Positions 38,540 to 48,590 of a stretch of 64,000 nucleotides of DNA are shown here, piece after piece. This stretch comes from Ursus arctos. Lineage: Eukaryota > Chordata > Mammalia > Carnivora > Ursidae. The notes below the pieces were generated by a model. It did not search any database and had not been told where the DNA came from. It was given only the letters and a program-made list of their open reading frames with translations. The position numbers and the translations under genes were made by a program. Within the stretch, counting starts at the first letter, position 1. Every line of letters starts with the position of its first letter. The stretch lies in NCBI RefSeq assembly GCF_023065955.2, contig NW_026622997.1:10650001-10714000 (forward strand), written 5' to 3'.

Positions 38540-40098
38540 GCAAACATAATCACATTAACTTTATTTGAAGCTTTGATTACATTCTAGTTAATAAGCATAT
38601 ACTACATTAAGCCAATTTAACCATACAGCAAAATGCATTTCATTTCAAAATTGAGTATTGGAAGGCTTAGCAAATGCTGGGATTATTAATTACTTAATAC
38701 AATTAGGTATGATGCACATACGGAGGTGACCACTAACCCTCATGGATCCCTGGTGCCCAGAACAGTCTCAGAGGCTTAGAAATGTGGTTATAGAGATCAA
38801 AAAATTTCATTCTGGCTTTTCCACTTTGTTTTTGCTAAGAATCATGCCCTAGGCATATCGATGGATAATTTTGATCATAAATCAGCCTTGCAAATAAATA
38901 GCAGGTAGCCTTGCCTATTGGAACCTTGGAGCATAATACAAATGATGTCAGCATCCTCTATCATTGGGTCTGCTTTAGTATTGGCTACTTGCAAGATGGA
39001 GTCTGTATTACCTTTTAGTATCTGAGTCCTGAGCTGAGGTCTCGACATGAGTGATATGAAGGACAACAGGGAATTAGTGGCTGCCCATCCTTCTACATGC
39101 CTGGCCACTAAATCTGCCAGATTCTGCAACTCATAGGGCTTATTCTATCTCTAAAAATGTACCTGGGCTTGCACTACTGTGTGAAAGAGAGGATCCCAGA
39201 GAGACAGATGAAGTATAATTACTAATAAAAGAGACTAATTCCTCATTTTTCCTGTCCCAAGTCAGTCTTGTTACTTTCTAGTCCTGTGGCCCCAAAAGAC
39301 TTAAAGTAAAGGATATTGGTTCCTGCTGATGAGGCCACAGTGTGACACCTCCTACAGAATGCACCATAAAACTACATTATTTCATAGATCTGAGTATTGC
39401 ACCTGCTATGTTATCTCCTCTTAGGTGATTAAGTTTCCCACAAATGCAATTTGTTAATATGGGGCCACATCTTCTCACAAGGTAAATCTGTGAAATTTGG
39501 CAGGCAGTTGCTTTGCCACAGGTGCAAGATGAAAGACCTTGCCCTGGCTTTGCCAAGAAGAAAAATGATGCTGTTCTCAATACCTGGGAAAAATATTCTG
39601 CACAGAGAGTAGAACCTGATTCCAAAAAAGGGGAATAGAATTCTAGGGCCCAAATCATGTTCTTCTCTCCCTTTGGGGGAGTATATTACCTCCAAAAGGC
39701 TGAGTGGGAGATCAGAATCTTATTTTACATGAGGCCAGGTATTGAGCAAATCCCCTTGTTAAGGGAAGTCCTCTGATATTTGGAGCTGCAGCCATTTGTG
39801 ATGATAAATGATGACTTTTACTCTTATGAGCTATGAGAACTTAATTAGAGCTTAATTAAAGCTAATGCTCAGAATCCTTTGAAAGGTGGAGTGATTAAAA
39901 ACTAACTTCCACATTGAATAGTCACACTGAAAAGTAGTCTTTGAAACACATAGCATTTCCACTCTGGGGCCCCATGTAGTCCTGGCTGGGTCTTCACATC
40001 TAAGTTAAAGCAAGAGCTGACTATTTTTTGCATTAGAATTTCCCTAGCCAAGACTACAAGAGGCCCCGTACCCAGGTCCATCTCAGCCCGCTGAGCAT
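38540..40098 (-). other. F13A1: F13A1 3' untranslated region (inferred extent)
   Basis: The sequence between the TAA stop and the first well-placed AATAAA is about 1.54 kb, close to the length I recall for the human F13A1 3' UTR (about 1.5 kb). That agreement is the reason for choosing this end. No SINE or L1 is recognisable inside it. It contains AT-rich stretches near 39.85 kb and short open frames of 84-93 codons that I do not think are coding. The exact cleavage position is inferred. Confidence 0.75.
38560..38565 (-). terminator. F13A1: Polyadenylation signal AATAAA for F13A1
   Basis: On the minus strand the sequence reads TTCAAATAAAGTTAATG, and the next 20-30 nt (GTGATTATGTTTGC) are GT-rich, as expected for a cleavage region. 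It lies about 1.53 kb after the stop codon. A second possible AATAAA at about 38037-38032 is about 0.5 kb farther and could serve as an alternative site. Confidence 0.7.
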
Positions 40099-40252
40099 TT
40101 ATGCAGAAGGTCGTCTCTGAATCTGCAAATCCAGCTCGCCGTACACGTGTCTCAGGGAGTCACTGGTCAAGCTGGCTATCAGCTTCCGATGGCCAGACAC
40201 CCAGGGTCGACACACTTCTTCCCATTGCACGGTGGAGTTGGGCCGGATTTCC
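40099..40252 (-). CDS. F13A1: F13A1 exon 15, terminal coding exon with stop codon
   Basis: The minus strand shows the acceptor TTTTCCGTCCTTTCAG, then G (completing Arg681) and GAA ATC CGG. The 154 nt hold 50 full codons and TAA. The peptide begins [17 protein letters not shown], contains SGHRKLIAS and [11 protein letters not shown], and ends QIQRRPSA. It forms the last strands of beta-barrel 2, the very C-terminus of the subunit. The cysteine in EEVC falls at residue 695, matching a human factor XIII-A cysteine position. Asn-Ser-Thr is a potential N-glycosylation sequon. Differences from the human sequence as I recall it are few: Leu-Thr for Met-Ser after LIAS, Leu for Val in GELD, and a final Ala for Met. 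The protein therefore ends at the usual length (731 mature residues). Confidence 0.98.
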
Positions 40253-41049
40253 CTGAAAGGACGGAAAAGAGAGGAAAGGTTGTACTCTCCAGAGAGGCAT
40301 ATCCAGTTCCCTACCTTGATCAGGAAGCAGTGAGAACACGTGCCTGAGTCACATGCTCTCTTTCTCTCAGTTGATGATAGTAGAACACAGAAGGGCTGAT
40401 TTGACCTATTCCAACCCAGATGAGGTCCCTGGATGGGGATGTGCCACTGACAGACCCAATGGGTCATGGTTCCTTCCACTTGGATGCATCAACTGGCATC
40501 TACTGCATGGTGAGGAAGGGCTGAGTCTCCTACCGGCCATGAGTCAACTGAAGTCTAGTTTGTCCCCCAGCCACCACAGTAGCCTCATGGATGTGACTGA
40601 TCTTCCTTGGCTCATTTTGGGCCACTCTAGTTCCCTCCTGAATTAGACTCCTGTCTGAATCCCCAGCTGCCTTTGCTAAGGTCCTGATACCCTAATTAGT
40701 TCTTGCCAATCCCTTTGGGATTGTTCCCAGGCCCAAAATCTGGAACGTAACCCTACCTGCTGCCAACTGATGGAGAACTTGCATGCTCTATCATTCATAA
40801 TCCTGTTTAACCACCAAATTGGGGCTCTTTGCCCATGCACCTCTCTGCTACTCCTTTGTATCCATCCTGATAATGGGAACGACCTTCAATGGTTCTGATA
40901 TCCACCTCTTCTTCTGCAGCCTATGCTTTGAGGTTTTCCTAAGTTCATGGCCAAGCTCACTCCAGTGAATGACTGAGGTCAATCAGGGTTGGGGAGATTA
41001 AGGCTTCTCTGGGGTGTTTCACATATATTACCCTACGGAAGCCTCAGGA

Positions 41050-41240
41050 GGAAGTTACATGCAGGTTTTACATGCATGATAGTCCCTCGAGGTAGGTACT
41101 ACATGACACACTGTATAGTTAAGAAAAATGGAGGGATAAACAAATGAAGCAGTTTTTCCAAGATCACACAGCTTTGAATGGACAGAGATGAGGTTTGGAT
41201 GCAAGTTGTTCTGATTCCCAAAGCCATGCTCTTTCGAGCA
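41050..41240 (+). repeat. MIR relic in intron 14
   Basis: GAGGTAGGTACTACATGACA, TCCAAGATCACACAGCTTTG and AGCCATGCTCTTTCGAGCAT follow the MIR order on the plus strand. Confidence 0.7.
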
Positions 41241-41293
41241 TGTATTTCATATTATAGCCTCAATGAAGATGACTTTTCTGGCCACTATGCTAG

Positions 41294-41500
41294 TTTTTTT
41301 TTTTTTTTTTAAATAAACAAGACAGATGTCCTTTTATTCTGTACTAAGAGCTTCTTGCAGTATTGTTCATAGAAGATTCCTGGTCTCTGCTCTCTGATCC
41401 TCAGGGAGAGCAGGTACTGGGCGGCCTTGCAGGGGATCCCGGGCCAGCACTTCTTGGGGAGATGAAGGGAGACCACCATGAGTGCCTTAGACAGAAAAGG
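41294..41500 (-). pseudogene. Possible processed retrocopy fragment (source gene unknown)
   Basis: A run of about 18 T (41294-41311) on the plus strand is, in the other direction, a poly(A) tail. About 30-40 nt before it the minus strand has AGAATAAAAGG, a polyadenylation signal in the right place for an mRNA end. About 150 bp of unusually GC-rich sequence (CCCGGGATCCCCTGC) follows. No target-site duplication was found and I do not recognise the source. It could instead be a SINE-like or chance A-rich block. Confidence 0.4.
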
Positions 41501-42498
41501 GACCTGTTTTCATGGGATTACTGAAGCCCAGCATGTCAGAATTGGAAAGAACTTAGAAATCACTTAGTCTAGCTACCTCATCTACAGGCGAGGAGGATGG
41601 GATCCTAGGAGTCCTTTGGAATCTTCCACAGTCCTTGCCTGATGGCCCAGACCATGGACAAAGAAAAACGTGCTGGGGGACATGAAGAGTGTGCTCGCGC
41701 TCAGAAGTGAGGAACATCCTTGTAGAGGAGCTCTGCGAATACTTCCCTAGTGGAGCGTGCTTCCTACTAGCACCATGGAGGGACTGAGGGACCAAAGGAA
41801 CTGGGGATGATGTGGCTTCAGACTGGGTGGTGATAGGAGGGGTTACAAGGAAGGGGAACTGCCAAAGAAAGTCTGGAGTGGTTCAAAGGCCTCAGCTACA
41901 TGATCCCCTATTTACCCTTGGGGGCCGGGGCCATAGAACACCACTTTAAACACAGTCAAAGTGCAGGGGGAAATACGGGGACACATACCTGTGCTTGACC
42001 TACTCTATGTAAAGTTAGAACCCCCAAATTTCCTCAAATAGAGCTAAAACAATATGTATTTTAGATGGCGGTGGGTGTACATCCTCTGGGATAGAAAGGG
42101 GGAAATGCCCCCAAATCTTGGAAATCTAGACACTAAATAAGAAATCCCTTTCAAACTCTCATACCTGTGCTCAGTGAATTAGGACAGGCATCTGAGGCCT
42201 TGGGAATGCCTCTCTTTGGAACTGTTCCAGGCATTGACTCTGCCACTACTGGTCTAAATGTCTCAATTAACTTGGTATTTGCTAATTCTTTTCTTTATTT
42301 TTGTTCTTTATAAATGTAGTTCTATAAAGTATTTTCACCCATTATATAAAACCCAAATTGGGTGTAAAATGCACACACACCACCTATATAGGTATTTTGC
42401 AAACTCAGTAAATTGATTTTATGATTCAAGGTTTGAACAACATTGACCTGACCATGGGTTTCCTCACCTCTAAAAGGCAGACACTGTAGAATATTGAC

Positions 42499-42717
42499 TA
42501 GAGTGTGGGGGCGCCTGGGAGGCTCAGTTGGTTAAGAGTCTGCCTTTGCCTCAGGTCATGATCCCAGAGTCCTGGGATCCGGCCATGCATCAGGCTCTCG
42601 GCTCAGTGGGGAGCCTGCTTCTCCTCTCCCTCTGCCTGTCACTCTGACTATTTGTGCTCTCTCTCTCTCTCAAATAAATAAATAAATAAAATGCTTTAAA
42701 AAATGAATAGAGTGTGG
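42499..42717 (+). mobile_element. Older CAN-SINE with 10-bp flanking repeat
   Basis: GCGCCTGGGAGGCTCAGTTG, GTTAAGAGTCTGCCTTTGCC and a CTCTCTCTCTCAAATAAATA end identify an older subfamily than the other SINEs. TAGAGTGTGG lies at 42499-42508 and 42708-42717. Confidence 0.92.
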
Positions 42718-45392
42718 ACAGAGTGAGGTGAATTGCTATTTGTACTGCACTTAGAAGCATGGCAAATATGGCAATCGCCAAGTATACTCGTGGGTGATTG
42801 GCATTACTGTTGTTGTTGCTATAATTATTAGTATTACCACAATCACCCTTACGGTTGTTGCTTACTCTGCCTGAACTCTCTGCAAAACAACTAGGAAAGT
42901 GAGTTCCTCCTGCCTGTATGCAGAGAAACAGTTCTCTATCCTTAATTTACAGTGATTAATTAAATATGAATACATGTTTTAAGATATTTATTTCTCAAGA
43001 GCTGGGCTATTTTTACCTTGATCCATTCGTTCTTTCTTTTCTGGTTTCCCCGAGTGATCAATCAGAAACACTTTGCAAAATAGTCGTCTTGCTTGTGGAT
43101 CTGGCCTGGGGCCATGTAATGCAGGTGACTACATCCATAGAAACTATAATCCCTGAGCTTCACTTGGTAATTGGCTCTTACTCATAAACCTGGCCCCATA
43201 ATGATATTCAAATATGTATCTCATACATGTATAGATGTCTCCTCAAGACTATCATACAAAGATATTCATACACGAAGATACACATGTGTGTCTAAGTATG
43301 CATTTATGTGTAGATAAATATGTACAGAAAGAAAAGAATCACTCACCCACATTGGTAAGTGGAGTAATATTGGAATAATCCTATTTGCCTGGGGTATAGA
43401 TGTTGTGATAAATGGTTCTCAGTTAATGTGCTGAGCTATCAAGATATGCTGGCCATTTATCATCTTGAACGCATACAGGCAAATGGGATTATTATTACAA
43501 TAAACTGCGACTATCTATGGGTTGTTCTCAATGTGTCTAGCCCTCAGCTTCTGTCCTACTTGGGAAACTCAAAATTTAAAACAAAATCACAAAGTCAGGG
43601 AACTTTTCTCTTGAAATAACTTACTGAACCTGATCATTTTTTAAAGAGAAAAATGAATCTGGAAGATGAATTATTTGATGTTCTGGAAGTATCAAGTGCA
43701 GAAACTTGAAAGCTGAGAGTCTGTGGGGGCAGTACTTTCAAGCATCTAAGGTAGGTGGGCGGTGGTGGCAGAAGGCAGGAAGGTAAAGCATCTCGGAGCA
43801 CAGTTGGCTCATACCCTGAGCAAGGAGTGAAACACCACTGCTTTCCATGTTCCTAGTTCAATTCCCTGTTCTCTAGCTCCTGCCTTCCAGGCCCCTGCTT
43901 TGAGCTTGACATCCCTTGCCTTCTAGGGCCCTGGCAGGACTGTGGGTGGGTAGGTGGGGGTAGTGATTCCCTTGACTATTCAAGATGTGTATCCTAGAAA
44001 AGAATACAGTCTTGTGAACGATTCTGCTTCTACACAATTGCTCTTTTTAAGGGTCCAAGTTGTTACATGGTCTGCCACTCTTAGATCAGATCTTGGCAGC
44101 ATAGGGTACCCTGAAGTGCTTGTAATTATCTGACAATATGGATGTGGGTGCTGGCTGGCTCAGGTCTTCGTTGTGAATGTGTGTGCTGGAGTCAGGAGGA
44201 GACAGAGAAAGTAGTGCTCTCTCCAAAGTCCCAAACCCTAGACCGTAAATATTTTCCCTCTCAAGTTCTTTCCAATTTTTGACAGTCTCAGAGAAATAAA
44301 GCTACTCTTGTGTTGGGGAGATCCACCCCTTGGATCTGGATTCCCACAAGAGATTGAGGACCTCGCTTTCTGTCTGTTACCTATCTGCCATAGACCAATG
44401 TGTTGGAATTAACGACCAATAGGACCTTAAGGAAGAGTGTGGGCAGGGCATTTGCCTTGTGTCCATGTAAGGACTGGACTTTTCCATCCCTTCCAAGATT
44501 CACTCCACTTTGCCCTACCCCAGTGTCAGATATTAACAATAAGTGCCTGGACACTCAACACACCTAGGGCCTCATGCCTCCCAAATGGTGGGTCATTGCA
44601 CCGTGTGAGGATTAATCTTTCTTCTAACACACAGATTGCCTCTTTTCATGCGTTGGCCTGTAATCAAGGTGGGATTTTTGGCACAGCCGGGGTGTGTAGG
44701 TAGCAGGACGTTCCAGTACCCTGAGATGAGGCTTCCAGGGTTACCGTTTGAAAAGGAAAAATTGGATGCAGCGGGGGGTTGTTTTGAAGAAGAAACGTGT
44801 TTCACTTTGCCTGAGTGATTCTTGCATCTGATTCGAGTGGGAAGGTGCGAGAAGGGGTGAGTGAGGCTGTCGTTTCTGACGAAAGCAGGGCTATCACTGC
44901 TGACCTCTCTCTCTCGCTAAGGATGATTTCTAATTTAATTCTTTTTTTCCTGCAACTTTCCTATTAGCACAGGAAGGGTTGTTATGTTTTGTGCTTGCAT
45001 TTTTACAAGAGCACTCAAATTATTTTCCCGGTTGTTTATTGCATTCACGGGCCACAGGAGTCTCTTAGACAATGGGATTGCAGAAGCTGTGAGCATTGTA
45101 ATTTGAAAGAAATGCAGAGAGCACTTAGTGGGCATCCCAGAAGGGGTGAAGGAGACCCTTGGCCTGGTCCCACAGATTCAGAAGAGGTAGTTTCTAGAAA
45201 GGGTGTTAGGGAGATTCCTAACATATCTTGTCACCAGGCACTTTCTGCAGCCCTCCACCTCCCCTTCTGTGCTTCAGAAGTTCACCCCACAGGAAATACG
45301 CTAGATTGACTGATGCTGACAGAGACTTATTTGTGGTAGAAATGAAAGTATTAAGCCTCAAAGATTGAGATCCATTCTGGGCATCACACTTT

Positions 45393-45629
45393 AAGAGGAG
45401 CACTGACAGGGAGCCTGGGTAGCGCAGTCGTTAAGCGTCTGCCTTCGGCTCAGGGCGTGATCCCGGCATTCCAGGATCGAGTCCCACATCGGGCTCCTCC
45501 GCTGGGAGCCTGCTTCTTCCTCTCCCACTCCCCTGCTGTGTTCCCTCTCTCGCTGGCTGTCTCTCTGTCACATAAATAAATTAAAAAATCTTAAAAAAAA
45601 AAAAAAAAAAAAAAAGAGGAGCACTGACA
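45393..45629 (+). mobile_element. CAN-SINE in intron 14 with 16-bp target-site duplication
   Basis: The element is a full-length young SINE (GCCTGGGTAGCGCAGTCGTT; GATCGAGTCCCACATCGGGC; poly(A) of about 20). AAGAGGAGCACTGACA repeats at 45393-45408 and 45614-45629. It lies in antisense to F13A1. Confidence 0.96.
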
Positions 45630-46084
45630 AACTGGAGTATGGGGGAAAGGGTGGCAAGCTAAAGCCACGTTAGGGGTCAGGAGAGGTATAGAGAAGATGC
45701 GACAGTTGTTTGCAAACATTTGGAAGGCACCAGATGGAAGAAAGATGGGCTTTATTCTGTGCGGATCCAAATGACAGAATTAGGATCACCGGGTAGGACC
45801 GAAAGGTAGAATTGTTTTCTAACAATGAGAGCTACCTGAGTGTGGAATGGGCTGTCTTGTTGGCTGACACTCTGTCAGCAAAAGTAACAGAAGCCGAGAA
45901 ACTATAGGGCACAATCTGATGGTGTTAGGTGTGAATGAAGCAGTCTCATTCATATTATCACAGAGCTGGAGGTAGTCGTTTGTGCCCTAAATAGAGAATC
46001 AAGTCTGCAATTCTTTAGGCTCCCCTTGATTCTACAGAAAGCAACAGTTCTAGAGTGCTTGTGACAGGGAAATCTGGAAGGTGG

Positions 46085-46150
46085 GCTGGGAAGAAAGATG
46101 ATAATAGTACCCATCTCGTTAAGGTGGTTTTAAGGATTACATGATGGAAA
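46085..46150 (-). repeat. MIR fragment
   Basis: GATGATAATAGTACCCATCT and GTTTTAAGGATTACATGATG are typical of the MIR core in reverse. Confidence 0.6.
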
Positions 46151-46331
46151 TGCCAGTCAAACTGACCCTACTTGTAGCCTGTGACTCCTAGACATGGCCA
46201 AGAAGAAGGTGGCAGCTTCTCAGACATGCTCAGTGGGTGCTAGATGTGAGTTTGGAAAAGACAGAGAACACTAAGCCTTCCCACAGTCCCATGTCACTTG
46301 TCACCTTCTCAGTTCCCACCCCACACCTTAC

Positions 46332-46468
46332 CGGAACATCTTCCTCTTTGGCTTCATCACTCCGGGACCATCCAGGTGTATCCACACATTCCGCAGAGTC
46401 TCTTTTAGAGGATTGGTGAACTCAACTGTTACCACCATGTCAGAACCAACCATCTTGGCACCCCGGAC
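46332..46468 (-). CDS. F13A1: F13A1 exon 14 (first half of beta-barrel 2)
   Basis: On the minus strand, the acceptor CTTAG is followed by GTC CGG GGT GCC and the exon ends TTC CG before the donor GTAAGG. The 137 nt encode 45 residues (636-680) plus two bases of Arg681, which is completed by the first base of the next exon. The peptide starts [17 protein letters not shown] and includes [11 protein letters not shown] and HLDGPGV, characteristic of the C-terminal transglutaminase barrel. No methionine-initiated open frame covers it, so it is found only by translating around the splice sites. Residues 650 and 651 are Val and Glu, the two positions that are polymorphic in people (Val650Ile, Glu651Gln). 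Leu660 and Arg661, sites of human deficiency mutations as I recall, are both kept. The frame is intact and the exon looks functional. Confidence 0.96.
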
Positions 46469-46995
46469 CTAAGACAGGAGTTGGGGGAGAATGCAGCTTA
46501 TTAGCAGCACATAGAACCTTTTTGCTCTCCCGTGTCCTTAGCCATCTTCACTTTTGCTGGTTTTACAGAATGGTTATTTTTTTGGCAATGGAACTAGTGT
46601 GATGAGGATAGCTGATTGCTTTAACTGGGGGATACCTATTGAGACAAAGATGGAAAATTACTAATTAGGATCACACTCTTTTCCTCATTATAAAAACCAC
46701 CTAATTAGAGCTCAGGTTAATAGCCGTGACCACCAGCTGCTCTTTCTCAGCAGGAGGTGGAAGTGTATCTGGTGTAGCAACACATTTCCATGGTGAGGGT
46801 GGCCAGGCAAACTCTGCTTCTGGACAGGACTCAAGTTTCCTGCCAGTGCACGGGGGATTCCCGAGTTCAAGAGGAAGAAAACGCTCCAGGGGGCCTAAGC
46901 CTTCTTCCTTTTAGGCACACTAGAAAGAAATATGGCCAAAGAGGGAGTCATTACTGTGGAACTTGAAGAAAAAGAATCTGGATACTAAAATAGGC

Positions 46996-47020
46996 CAAAA
47001 AAAAAAAAAAAAAAAAAAAG
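46996..47020. repeat. Poly(A) tract
   Basis: About 24 A residues with no recognisable element on either side. Confidence 0.9.
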
Positions 47021-47144
47021 ACTTTTTGTCTGCTGTTACAACATCTGAGTCCAGGAGAGTCTAAGGCCCTTTGTTGGCAAGTTGTGTGTGACAAGTCTCA
47101 GAAGTATCCAGTATTTGGCAAAGCACCTCATGAGGCAGCCAGAG

Positions 47145-47275
47145 TTCAATGTCCGTTCAGCACTTACTAGTTGTGGGGCCTTGGGTGACTTAGTTGTGGG
47201 GCCTTGGGTGACTTACTCAACCTTTTTGAGACTCAGTTTTCCTGTCTCTAAGACTGGGCTGACATTCCTATGGGG
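47145..47275 (-). repeat. MIR relic containing a 23-bp tandem duplication
   Basis: ACTAGTTGTGGGGCCTTGGG, CAACCTTTTTGAGACTCAGT and TTCCTGTCTCTAAGACTGGG are MIR-like in reverse. Within it a 23-bp unit occurs twice without mismatch at 47168-47190 and 47191-47213. Confidence 0.65.
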
Positions 47276-47649
47276 TCATCGATATGAAATGCTCTTAGTA
47301 TTTGCTCTTAGGCTATGTTTATTGGGTTCCAGGAATGGTATTCTTTCCCAACACCAACACAATGAGCTGGAAAATGGCCACATGGCTCTGGGGTTTGTTT
47401 GTTCATTCGTTTGTTTAGGAGATACGTGCGCCGAATGGATGGATCTGAATAAGCTCTACGTAACTTGGGAACAAGATAATCATATAGTTCTTACCTCATA
47501 AGAAAAGCATAGAATGGGATAACGCATATAAAGCAACAAACACACGTAGGACACAACGCAAAAGCTCTGTACTTTACAGCTCACACTGGTTTCGGAATAG
47601 CGATGCTCAACGTAGTTAGTTTCATTTGTCTTTTTTTTTTTTTTTTTTT

Positions 47650-47881
47650 AAGATTTCATCTTACAGGCGCCTGGGTGGCACAGCGGTTAAGCGTCTGCCT
47701 TCGGCTCAGGGCGTGATCCCGGTGTCATGGGATTGAGCCCCACATCAGGCTCCTCCGCTATGAGCCTGCTTCTTCCTCTCCCACTCCCCCTGCTTGTGTT
47801 CCCTCTCTCGCTGGCTGTCTCTATCTCTGTCGAATAAATAAATAAAATCTTTAAAAAAAAAGAAAGAAAGATTTCATCTTA
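47650..47881 (+). mobile_element. CAN-SINE in intron 13 with 14-bp target-site duplication
   Basis: The cleanest young SINE of the window: GCGCCTGGGTGGCACAGCGG, GGGATTGAGCCCCACATCAG, TCGAATAAATAAATAAAATC. AAGATTTCATCTTA repeats at 47650-47663 and 47868-47881. It is in antisense to F13A1. Confidence 0.96.
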
Positions 47882-48399
47882 AATTTTAGTGTACTTTCAA
47901 CTCCAGTATCTACCAGTGCCGAGCAAATATTTGTGAAATTAGATTAACTGCTTAACAATGGAATTTATTGACTGAGTTTCCAATGTAACAACTCGGCCAT
48001 TATTATACACTATTTCTTTAAGTGGCATATACTAAAGAAAAAATTATATGGAATTGAGCCTTTTTTATGAACAGAGGGAAGGAAGAAGGACAATTTCCAG
48101 GGAAAAAGACTCTCACTTACTAACTCTGCAGTAAAGAACAAATCTTCATGGACTTTACTCTTAAGACACAGTTTGTGTCTAAATTTATGTCTATGGAATT
48201 TTAAAAATCTATGAGAAAAATGAAAATTGCAGCCAATTCTCCATGTTTCTTACATTCAAATCAACATCTGTAGGTGGGATGGGGGGAGTGCTGGGGTCGG
48301 GGGGTCAGGGGTGGAACAGACAATGATCAAGGTGCAGACCACAGCAGGTGTCATCAAGAGAGCACGGATCATATGCCAAACAGTGTGTCTAGCACTTCG

Positions 48400-48590
48400 C
48401 CAGTGGTCTTCGGCCTGCCATGCATACAGAGTCACCTGGGGAACCTTAAAATCATGGAGGTCTAGGCCCACTCCCAAGCAATTAGCTCAGAATATCAGTC
48501 AGAGCTTGTCATAAGTTTATTTTAAGCACCCCTATTGATTTCTGAGAGTCAACTTAGAAAACTTCTCCCCAGGTGAAAATCTCTGATGCA
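48400..48590 (+). mobile_element. MER5-like hAT relic
   Basis: CAGTGGTCTTCGGCCTGCCA, AGAGTCACCTGGGGAACCTT and AGGCCCACTCCCAAGCAATT match the layout of MER5A-like elements, with strong divergence. Confidence 0.6.

Larger units (their letters stand above)
40253..46331 (-). other. F13A1: F13A1 intron 14 (6,079 nt)
   Basis: The intron is bounded by the GTAAGG donor after exon 14 and the TTTCAG acceptor before exon 15. It is inserted after the second base of the Arg681 codon (phase 2). It contains a young CAN-SINE (45409-45613), an older CAN-SINE (42509-42707), a MIR relic near 41.05-41.24 kb and a poly(A)-tailed retrocopy-like segment (41294-41500). The rest (40.3-41.0, 41.6-42.5 and 42.8-45.3 kb) shows no gene or element I recognise. 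Confidence 0.93.

Noticed and set aside
40253..40479. Upstream extension of the exon 15 frame to a methionine at 40479
   Set aside because: This part is intron; the acceptor TTTCAG at 40253 and the Arg681 split codon set the true exon start.
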